Below are positions 54,573 to 64,000 of a DNA stretch of 64,000 nucleotides, one piece after another (the first letter of the stretch is position 1; every line of letters starts with the position of its first letter). This DNA is from Corythoichthys intestinalis (Eukaryota; Chordata; Actinopteri; Syngnathiformes; Syngnathidae), in contig NC_080395.1 in NCBI RefSeq assembly GCF_030265065.1, positions 6,115,501 to 6,179,500 on the forward strand. The letters are read 5' to 3'. Position numbers and translations under genes: made by a program. The notes under the pieces were generated by a model that was not told the DNA's origin, made no database searches, and saw nothing but the letters and a program-made list of their open reading frames with translations.

Positions 54573-57500
54573 ATGGCGGCGCGGTGGAGCAGCGAAAATG
54601 TGGTTTTGGAGTTTCGGGACGCGCAGGTGATTGTTTTTTCTACCGGATTTTTATGCCGTTATTTATAGCACAGTTGACACAAGGGGGCGCCAACTTTAGT
54701 GTCTCACTCACAAAAACAACAGCAACAAAGCTGTTCCTGGTGGGAACGCGACTGTCTCATCTTCTTTTTCTTTCCCATTTTTCTATTAAATGACAGCACT
54801 TATAAAATGAATATATTACAAATTAACAGATTAATTTGCAGTCAGTATACAGTCGCTCCATATACAAAATCTGCACATGGCTCATTAATATGGTAATTCA
54901 TGCACGTAACTTTGGCTGTAGCACGTTCAGGAGATAAGCTGTGTGCATGTGTTTCGGGGGATCTGAGTTCCCAAATTGGAAAATTGTGCTGTAAAGTCGT
55001 AATGTGGGACAAAAAGCATGGTTGGTACAAATAGGAGTAGCCTAGTTTAATGCTCCAACGATACATCACAAGTTGAGTGACTGTTTGGCGCTTTTTATAG
55101 ACACCTTTTAAATGAAAGTGATTTTTTTTCCAATTATTCCAACAACACATGAATGCAGCATCAATATTGTGCTAATCATTCAGACAATGGCGGGTGCAAA
55201 TGATAGCTTCCCACCTGCTTTACTGATTTGTGCCAGATAAACTGCCCATCCTTTTTTGTTCGTTTTTATTACCTTTGACATTTGTTTGGTCGCCTATTCC
55301 CATTAATTGTGAATTTAAATGGTTCAACATTACTCTTTACATATCAGGTAGTTAACTGAGGTAAACTACTCTGGTCTTGAATTAAAGTAGCAGATTAACT
55401 GCCGTCACTTTGTTACAGAAACTTTTATTTTGGTTTGATTTTCTATATTTGACGGGGCTAGACGTCCAATCCATTTGAAGTAGGAGGGATAGCATAGCAG
55501 CCAAAGAAGAAACCTTTATTTGGTGCCACCTTCCTGCTTCAAATTTCTATTTGTGATAAACTCATTTCAATTAACAGCAAAACACCTATCATCGCCCCTA
55601 CCAATATGGCCGCCTTGGGGCATCTCAAAGTCAGTGCATTGACATTAAAATTAATTCATAACTATCTTACTTTTCAACTTTTAGCAACGTCAAAGTATTT
55701 ACTCGTCTGGTTTTGACGCTGCTAGATGTCCAATCTGTTTCAGAAGGGAGAGTTGGCAGAAAAGGAATTTAAAAATTCATTCCCTGCCACCCACCTGCTT
55801 CAAATAGATTGGACAACTACTTGTGACGCTCCGTCAAGTGGCATCAGGACGGCCATGTTGGTTGGGGCAATGATAAGTCTTTTGCTGTTAATTGAAATGA
55901 GTTTCATTTCACAAGAAATTTCACAAATGAGTTTCCTCACAAAGTCATTGCGTTGACATTAAAACAAAGCCCTAATTAGCTTAGTTTTAGCATTTTATCA
56001 ATGTTGAAGCATCTGCTAGTGAGTTAGTAGCTGCCATTGATGGGGCCTCAGGGCAGCCATTTTGGTAGGGGCCACTGTCCCGCCAAATTCAATTCATTGA
56101 CATGAAAATGAAGTCATAACCAGTTATTTATCTAATAAAACTTTATTTTAATCACGGTTAAAGTAGCTGCTATTTACCTAGTAGCTTCCACTGATGGGGC
56201 CTGAAGTGCGGCCATGTTGGCAGGGGCAACTTTTCCTACAAAGTCAATGCTTTGACATTAAAATAAAGACCTAACTAGATTTTTTGTCTTACAAAATATG
56301 ATTTTATCCATATTAAAGCATCTGCTATTGACTCAGTAGCTGCCATTGATGGGGCCTCAGGGCGGCCATTTTGGTAGTGGCAACTTTCCCTCCAAAGTCA
56401 ATGGGTTGACATTAAAATGAAGGCCTAACAAGCTTATTTCTCTTATAAAACATTATTTCATCAATGTTAAAGCATCAGCTATTGACTCCGTGGTTGCCAT
56501 TGATGGCAGCAGATGGAGGTTTGGACATCTGTCACTGTCTTGAGAAGGGGGATGAGTGTTCTTTTTTTTTTTTTTTTTTACGGGGCCGTGTTTCGTTGGC
56601 GGCCTCGGCACGTTAACCCTCAGTAGTCCCTGATGACATCATTTTAGTGCCGTGAGGGCACCGATACTAGTGTCGTGGGAGCACAATAAAACTTATACTA
56701 AATCTAGTATTGGTGCAAGACTATTTGCAGCATTGTTTTCCTTACCGTGAAGATGTTGTGGCGTTTGTGTTGGCAGGCCACCACCATGTCCGTGGACTGC
56801 CTGGGCTCGCACGCTGTGCTTTCCGGGTAAGTCGCCACCCAAATGTCAGTATACAATACAAGTTGTTGAAGTGGTCGCCAAAAAATAAAAAACGGCCTCC
56901 TCATCAGGCGGCGTTACCTCTACGTGGTCAATTTGGAGGCGTCGTCAGAGCTGGCCGGGAAGATGTCTCGCCAGAGCAAATGGGACGTGGGCACAGTCCA
57001 GTGGAACCCTCATCGCTCGCAGGCGCACGTCTTTGCCGCGTCGGTGCGCGATCGCCGTAACTCGCCGTTTCCTCGCCCGGTTTGACTTTTTCCTTCCAGA
57101 GCAACCAACGCGTGGACTTGTACTCGTGGAAGGACGGGGGAGGAGGCGTCCGCACGTCGCTGCAAGGACACACGCGTGTAATCAGGTAGGTGCGGTCACG
57201 TGACTGAATTTGTGCCCTATTTGCATAACCCTTTAAGATCCGGGCCTGTTTAAGAACAAAAAATATCGTAAAGTTGAAATACAGAATCATGGGATATGTT
57301 CTGTAGTTGTTATCCACGGTGCTTGAAAGTTGCCCCTACCAACAAGGTCGCCCTGAAGCCCCATCAATGGCAGTTTCTGACTCAATAGCGTATGCTTTAA
57401 AATTGATAAACTCATATTTTGTTCGATGAATAAGAGTCAGGACTTCCTTTTAAATGTCAACACATTGACTTTGGTGGGACAGTTGCCCCTACCAACATGG

Positions 57501-60500
57501 CCGCACAGGAGGCCCCAACATTGGCAGCTACTGAATCAATAGTAGATACTTTAACATTGATAAAATCATATTTTGTAAGCGAAATAAACTAGTTAGGACT
57601 TCATTTTAACATCATCGCATTGACTTTAGAGGGAAAGTTGCCCCTACCAACATGGCCGCCCTGAGGCCCCATCAATGGCAGCTACTGAATCAATAGTAGA
57701 TGCTTTAACACTGATAAAATCATATTTTGTAAGCGAAATAAGCTAATTAGGACTTCATTTTAACATCATCGCATTGACTTTAGAGGGAAAGTTGCCCCTA
57801 CCAAGATGGCCGCCCTGAGGCCCCATCAATGGCACCTCAATAGCAGATGCTTTAACATTGATAAAATCATATTTTGTAACAGAAATAAGGTAGTTAGGAC
57901 TTCATTTTAACATCATCGCATTGACTTTAGAGGGAAAGTTGCCCCTACCAACATGGCCGCCCTGAGGCCCCATCAATGGCAGCTACTGAGTAAATAACAG
58001 ATGCTTTAACATTGATAAAATCATATTTTGTAAGAGAGAGAAGCTAGTTAGGACTTCATTTTAACATCATCGCATTGACTTTAGAGGGAAAGTTGCCCCT
58101 ACCAACATGGCCGCCCTGAGGCACCATCAATGGCAGCTACTGAGTAAATACCAGATGCTCTAACATTGATAAAATCATATTTTGTAAGAGAGAAGCTAGT
58201 TAGGACTTTATTTTAATGTCATTGCATTGACTTTCGTGGGACAGTTGCCCCTACCAACATGGCTGCCTTGTGGCCCCATTAATGGCAGCTATTGAGTAAG
58301 TATCAGATGCTTTAATATTGGTAATATTATATTTTGTAAGAGAAATAAGCTGGTTATGACTTCATTTTAATGTCATTGCATTGACTTTCGTGGGACAGTT
58401 GCCCTTACCAACATAGCCGCCCTGAGGCCCCATCAATGGCAGCTACTGAGTCAATAGCGGATGCTTGAGCATTGATAAAATTCTATTTTATCAGAATAAT
58501 AAGCTAGTTAGGACTTCATTTTAACATCATCGTATTGACTTTAGAGGGAACGTTGCCCCTACCAAAATGGTCACCCTGAGGCCCCATCAATGGCAGCTAC
58601 TGAGTAAATACCAGATGCTTGAACATTGATAAAATCATATTTTGTAAGAGAAATAAGCTAGTTATGACTTCATTTTCATACCAATTTTCATACTTTGGTG
58701 GGACAGTTGCCCCTACCAACATGGCCACCCTGAGGCCCCATTAATGGCAGCTATTGAGTAAATATCATATGCTTTAATATTGATAAAATCATATTTTGTA
58801 AGAGAAATAAGCTGGTTATGACTTCATTTTCATACCAATTCATTGACTTTGGTGGGACAGTTGCCCCTACCAACATGGCCGCCCTTAAGGCTCCATCAAT
58901 GGCAGGTATTGTATCAATAGCTGATGCTTTGACATTAATAAAGTGATATTTCATAAGAGAAATAAGCTAGTTAGGACTTCATTTTAATGACAACGCATTG
59001 ACTTTGAGGGGAGCGCGTCTTCAGGGCGGCCATGTTGGTAGGGGCGATGAAAGCTCTTTTCATGCTTCTGCTGAAATGAGTTGATCACTAGTAGACTTAC
59101 AATTCATTTGAGGCGGGAGAGTGGCAGCCATTGAACGTTCTATTTTCTGATTTCAATTCATTTTCTTGTTTTTTGTTTTGAGTCTGGTTGCCATTGCCGG
59201 CGCTCCCGGTCCAAACGAATCGGACATCTAGCGCCATTAATGGTAGCTAACGAGTGGCCTATTAAAGTGTTCGTCTTGCATGTGCGCAGTGATCTGGACT
59301 GGTCGTGCTTTGAAGCCGACTTCCTGGTCAGCAGCTCGGTGGACACCTTCATCTACATCTGGGACGTCAGGTGGGGGGACGCGGCCATCCATTTGTTGCG
59401 CCGACGATGCTGACGATTGGCGCTTTTCTTTTGTCCGCAGAGACGCCCGCAAACCCGCCGTGGCACTGTCTGCTGTCGGTGAGTCCTGTGTCTTTGGAAC
59501 ACTGAAATCTATGACTCACGGGAAGTGAGTCATAGATTTTGGGTATCTGTGGGTCACTTCTTGTTGATTTAGCGGCATTCCCAAGTCACTTCCCATTCAT
59601 TTTCAATCACGTCCTATTGATTTTGGGTGATTCCTGGGTCACTTCCTGTTCTTTTTAGGTCACCTGTTGATTTTGGGTCATTTGAATGTCACTTTGTGTT
59701 AATTGTGGGGCATTTTTGGGTCACTTCCCATTTATTTTGAGCTACTTCTAATTGATTTAGCGGCATTCCCGGGTCACTTCAAGTTCTTTTCAGGTCACCT
59801 GTTGAGTTTTGGTCATTTGAATGTCACTTCCTGTTGGTTGGGGCATTTCTGGGTAACTTCCTCTTCATTTTGAGTCACTTTTAATTGATTTGGCGACATT
59901 CCCGAGCCACTTCAAGTTCATTTCAGGTCATCTGTTGATTTTGGGCCATTTGAATCTCACTTTCAATTGATTGTGGGGCGTTTCAGGGTAACTTCCTCTT
60001 CATTTTGAGTCACTTCTAATTGATTTGGCGGCATTCCCAGGTCATTTCCTGTTTATTGTGGGGCATTTCAGGGTAACTTTCTCTTAATTTGGAGTCGCTT
60101 CCTATTGATTTAGTGGCATTCCCGGGTCACTTCAAGTTCTTTTCAGGTCACCTGTTGAGTTTGGGTCATTTGAATGTCACTTCCTGTTGGGGGGGGGGGG
60201 GCATTTCTGGGTCACTTCCTCTTCATTTTGAGTGACTTTTAATTGATTTAGCGACATTCCCGAGCCACTTCAAGTTCATTTCAGGTCACCTGTTCATTTT
60301 GGGTCATTTGCAGGTCACTTCCTGTTTATTGTGGGGCATTTCAGGGAAAATTTCTATTAATTTGGAGTCACTTCCTATTGATTTAGTGGCATTCCGGATC
60401 AGTTCAAGGTTTTTTAGGTCACCCGTTGAGTTTGGGTCATTTGAATGTCACTTCCTGTTGGGTGGAACATTTCTGAGTAACTTACTCTTCATTTTGAGTG

Positions 60501-63500
60501 ACTTTTAATTGATTTAGCGACATTCCCGAGCCACTTCAAGTTCATATCAGGTCACCTGTTGATTTTGAGTCATTTGAATCTCCCTTCCAGATGATTGTGG
60601 GGCGTTTCAGGGTAACTTCCTCTCCATTTGAGTCACTTCTAATTGATTTGGCGGCATTCTTCGGTCACTTCGTGTTCATTTTAGGTCACGTGTTGATGTT
60701 GGGTCATTTGCAGGTCACTTCCTGTTTATTGTGGGGCATTTCAGGGTAACTTTCTATTAATTTGGAGTCACTTCCTATTGATTTAGGCGCATTCCCGGAT
60801 CACTTCAAGTTCTTTTTAGGTCACCTGTTGAGTTTGGGTCATTCGAATGTCACTTCCTGTTGGGTGGGGCATTTCTGGGTATACTTCCTATTCATTTTGA
60901 GTCACTTTTAATTGATTTAGCGACATTCCTGAGCCACTTCAAGTTAATTTCAGATCACCTGTTCATTTTGGGTCATTTGAATCTCACCTACAGTTGATTG
61001 TGAGGCATTTCAGGGTAACTTCCTCTTCATTTGAGTCACTTTTAATTGATTTGGCGGCATTCCCGAGCCACATCAAGTTCATTTCAGGTCACCTGTTCAT
61101 TTTGGGTCATTTGCAGGTCACTTCCTGTTTATTGTGGAGCATTTCAGGGTAACTTTCTCTTAAGTTGGAGTCACTTCCTATTGATTTAGTGGCATTCCCG
61201 GATCAGTTCAAGTTCTTTTCAGGTCACCTGTTGATTTTGAGTTATTTGAATCTCACTTCCAGTTGATTGTGGGGCGTTTCAGCGTAACTTCCTCTTCATT
61301 TGAGTCACTTCTAATTGATTTGGCGGCATTCCCGGGTCACTTCGTGTTCATTTTAGGTCACGTGTTGATGTTGGGTCATTTGCAGGTCACTTCCTGTTTA
61401 TTATGGGGCATATCAGGGCAACTTTCTCTTAATTTTGAGTCACTTCTTATTGATTTTGTGGTGTTCCCAGGTCACTTCAAGTTCATTTCAGTTCAATGGT
61501 TGAGGTTGGGTCATTTCCTGTTTATTGTGGGGTCACTTCCCGTTCGTTTTGGGTCACTACCTATTGTTTTTCGGGCATTACATGGTCACTTCCTGTTTGT
61601 TTTAGGTCACACGTGGATGGTGGGTCATTTGCATGTCACTTCATGTTTCTTGTGGGGCATTTCAGGGTAACTTCCTCTTTATTTGGAGTTCCTTCCAATT
61701 GATTTAGCGGCATTCCCAGGTCACTTCAAGTTAATTTAAAGTCACCTATTGATTTTGGGTCATTTGCATGTCACTTCCTGTTTATTTTGGGGCCTTTCTG
61801 GGTCACTTCCCGTTCATTTTAAGTCACTTCCTATTGATTTTAGGGCATTCCTGGAACAATTCTTGTTCGTTGTAGGTTACCTGTTGATTTTGCACAATTT
61901 GCATGTCACTTCCTGTTTATTTCTGGGCATTTCTGGGTCACTTCCTGTTCATTTTTGGGCCCTGTCAATAATTTTGGTTGCTTCCGGCCTATTTAGGGCC
62001 ATTCCCGGGTCACTTCCTGTTAACTTTTGGACACGATCAATCATTTTGAGGGTTTTGGCGGTCCCTTCCTGCCTATGTCGGGGCATTCCCAGGTCAATTC
62101 CTGTTCATTTCAGATCACCTATTGATCTTGGGTCATTTGTATGTCACTTCCTGTTTATTTTTAGGTCTTTCTGTGTCACTTCCCGTTCATTTTGAGTCAC
62201 TTCCTATTGATTTTAGGGCATTCCCGGAACACTTCTTGTTCGTTGTAGGTTACCTGTTGATTTTGCACAATTTATATGTCACTTCCTGTTTATTTCGGGG
62301 CCTTTCTGGGTCACTTCCTGTTCATTTTTGGGCCCTGTCAATAATTTCAGTTACTTCCTGCCTATTTAGGGGCATTCCTGGGTCACTTCCTGTTAATTTT
62401 TGGGCAAGATCAATAATTTTGAGGGTTTTGGCAGTCACTTCCTGCCTATTTTGGGGCATTCCCAGGTCAATTCCTGTTCATTTCAGATCACCTATTGATT
62501 TTGGGTCATTTGTATGTCACTTCCTGTTTATTTTAGGGTCTTTCTGGGTCACTTCCCGTTCATTTTGAGTCACTTCCTATTGATTTTAGGGCATTCCCGG
62601 AACACTTCTTGTTCGTTGTAGGTTACCTGTTGATTTTGCACAATTTATATGTCACTTCCTGTTTATTTCGGGGCCTTTCTGGGTCACTTCCTGTTCATTT
62701 TTGGGCCCTGTCAATAATTTCAGTTACTTCCTGCCTATTTAGGGGCATTCCCGGGTCACTTCCTGTTAATTTTTGGGCAAGATCAATAATTTTGAGGGTT
62801 TTGGCAGTCACTTCCTGCCTATTTTGGGGCATTCCCAGGTCAATTCCTGTTCATTTCAGATCACCTATTGATTTTGGGTCATTTGTATGTCACTTCCTGT
62901 TTATTTTAAGGTCTTTCTGGGTCACTTCCCGTTCATTTTGAGTCACTTCCTATTGATTTTAGGGCATTCCCGGAACACTTCTTGTTCGTTGTAGGTTACC
63001 TGTTGATTTTGCACAATTTATATGTCACTTCCTGTTTATTTCGGGGCCTTTCTAGGTCACTTCCTGTTCATTTTTGGGCCCTGTCAATAATTTCAGTTAC
63101 TTCCTGCCTATTTAGGGGCATTCCCGGGTCACTTCCTGTTAATTTTTGGGCAAGATCAATAATTTTGAGGGTTTTGGCAGTCACTTCCTGCCTATTTTGG
63201 GGCATTCCCAGGTCAATTCCTGTTCATTTCAGATCACCTATTGATTTTGGGTCATTTGTATGTCACTTCCTGTTTATTTTAAGGTCTTTCTGGGTCACTT
63301 CCCGTTCATTTTGAGTCACTTCCTATTGATTTTAGGGCATTCCCGGAACACTTCTTGTTCGTTGTAGGTTACCTGTTGATTTTGCACAATTTATATGTCA
63401 CTTCCTGTTTATTTCGGGGCCTTTCTAGGTCACTTCCTGTTCATTTTTGGGCCCTATCAATAATTTTGGTTACTTCCTGCCTATTTAGGGGCATTCCCAG

Positions 63501-64000
63501 GTCACTTCCTGTTAATTTTTGGTCACTATCAATGATTTTGAGGGTTTTGGCGGTCACTTCCCGCCTATTTTGGGGCATTCGCGGGTCAACTCATTTTCAT
63601 TGTAGGTCTTTTACAGTTAATTTTGGTGATTTTCATGGGTCACTTCCTGTGAATTTTGGGGCACCTTCTGATAATTTTGTGACATTCCTGTGTCACTTCC
63701 TGTTCATTTTAGGCCAGCCGTGGATTTTGGGTCATTTACAAGTCACTTCCTGTTGATTTGGGGGATGTTGATGGGCAGGTCCTGTTCATTCTTGGAATTT
63801 TTAAGGGTCACTTCCTGTTGATTTTGAGGCATTTGTAGGTCATTTCGTGCTGATTTGGGGGATTGCGCAGGGTATGTGCTGTTAGTTTTGTAGAATTTTA
63901 TGTGTCACTTTCAATTTTGTGGGTCACTTCCTCATCATTTTGGGGCATTTACTGGTCATATCATGTTGATCTTGGGGCATTCCTGGGTCACTTCCTTTTC
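54573..64000 (+). CDS. wdr59: WDR59 (GATOR2 complex WD-repeat protein), 5' six exons, continues past the window
   Basis: WDR59 is a subunit of GATOR2, which relieves GATOR1 inhibition of mTORC1 at the lysosome. Exons: 54573-54626, 56777-56826, 56908-57043, 57100-57185, 59290-59370, 59441-59478, then a minisatellite-filled intron to the window end. Phases agree. The protein reads MAARWSSENVVLEFRDAQ, ATTMSVDCLGSHAVLSGRRY, QSKWDVGTVQWNP, SNQRVDLYSWKDG, LQGHTRVISDLDWSCFEADF, LVSSSVDTFIYIWDVRDARK and PAVALSAV. This covers the first three WD blades, closely following human WDR59. No damage is seen in the visible 148 codons. Confidence 0.95.
54627..55430. other. WDR59 intron 1, first part, nothing recognised
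   Basis: A/T-rich sequence without terminal repeats or coding similarity. Confidence 0.4.
55430..56520. repeat. CCAACATGGCCGCC satellite, block B, inverted (WDR59 intron 1)
   Basis: Mostly the reverse complement of block A: GGCGGCCATTTTGGTAGGGG near 56050, 56212 and 56360, with TTGACATTAAAATGAAG spacers of about 150 bp. The first unit (55590) is in the forward orientation, so there is an orientation switch inside the block. Confidence 0.8.
57310..59060. repeat. CCAACATGGCCGCC satellite, block C (WDR59 intron 4)
   Basis: At least ten units of about 150-180 bp: GTTGCCCCTACCAACATGGC, CGCCCTGAGGCCCCATCAAT, GGCAGCTACTGAG, TTTAACATTGATAAAATCAT, TTAGGACTTCATTTTAACAT. Neighbouring units between 57590 and 58140 are nearly identical, so the array is recent. 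The last unit at about 59030 is inverted (GGCGGCCATGTTGGTAGGGG). Confidence 0.93.
59500..64000. repeat. GGAAGTGACC minisatellite (inverse), WDR59 intron 6, reaching the window end
   Basis: Units such as TGGGTCACTTCCTGTTCATT and TTGATTTAGCGGCATTCCCG of 30-36 bp. The first 2.4 kb is degenerate. From about 61850 it becomes a regular 373-bp higher-order repeat, then degrades again after 63500. On the plus strand it reads AGGTCACTTCCTGTT, antisense to the GGAAGTGACC form seen in SNRPA1. Confidence 0.94.
61853..63720. repeat. 373-bp higher-order repeat, five copies
   Basis: The anchor GGAAC followed by ACTTCTTGTTCGTTGTAGG lies at 61853 (diverged), 62226, 62599, 62972 and 63345: spacing is exactly 373 bp each time. 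Each copy contains about eleven minisatellite units in the same order. Copies three to five differ at only a few positions. Parallel open frames with identical protein (for example SLPVHFWALS) are a by-product of this. Confidence 0.92.

Noticed and set aside
61263-63756. Series of parallel ORFs with LPVHF/SLFRG protein
   Set aside because: By-product of the 373-bp repeat. There is no start context, splice signal or known domain.
1-64000. LTR retroelements, endogenous retroviruses, Polintons
   Set aside because: No long terminal direct repeats, primer-binding site, gag/pol motifs or capsid genes were recognised. The only reverse-transcriptase fragments are L2-like LINEs.
1-64000. tRNA, rRNA or other structural RNA genes
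   Set aside because: No A/B-box tRNA pattern or rRNA similarity was noticed. This is by eye, so a covariance search could still find one.

Overview
The window is vertebrate nuclear DNA, almost certainly from a teleost fish. The evidence is a fish-type innate immune receptor (PYD-FISNA-NACHT-LRR), split genes with GT-AG introns, Tc1-like, hAT, Kolobok-like and L2 elements of teleost type, and very repeat-rich introns. I cannot name the species. A short dispersed motif around 'GGCGCTAGACGTCCAAT' reminds me of syngnathiform genomes, but that is a weak impression.

Layout. 1-3.7 kb holds two Kolobok-like THAP transposons that abut at a single TTAA; a hAT element is inserted in the first. 4.36-16.83 kb (minus strand) is an NLRP-like receptor gene. 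Its parts are a pyrin-domain exon, a large FISNA-NACHT exon carrying one frameshift, and three 171-bp LRR exons that arose by cassette duplication. Its introns are filled with nested hAT, Tc1 and L2 insertions. 17.3-20.9 kb is a cluster of THAP-domain transposons and a Tc1/mariner remnant. 21-26 kb is mostly unassigned, with two hAT elements.

26.18-38.36 kb (plus) is the complete SNRPA1 gene (U2 snRNP A', nine exons). 38.5-42.2 kb is a tandem repeat, about 125-145 bp per unit, interrupted by a second copy of a THAP element. 42.63-54.29 kb (minus) is the complete NOB1 gene (20S pre-rRNA endonuclease), with ten supported exons. One of these looks like a diverged duplicate of its neighbour. 54.57 kb to beyond the window end (plus) is the 5' part of WDR59 (GATOR2 subunit, six exons). 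It is head-to-head with NOB1 across a 278-bp shared promoter that carries a CRE and an E-box.

The three housekeeping genes serve splicing (SNRPA1), ribosome maturation (NOB1) and mTORC1 nutrient sensing (WDR59). The most striking property of the window is that much of their intronic DNA is tandem repeat whose units are built around sequences resembling transcription-factor sites: ACAGGAAGTGA (ETS-like), CGGCCATGTTG (YY1-like) and TGAGTCA (AP-1-like). One intron shows a strictly periodic 373-bp higher-order repeat. I saw no LTR retrovirus, Polinton, CRISPR array, rRNA or tRNA gene.
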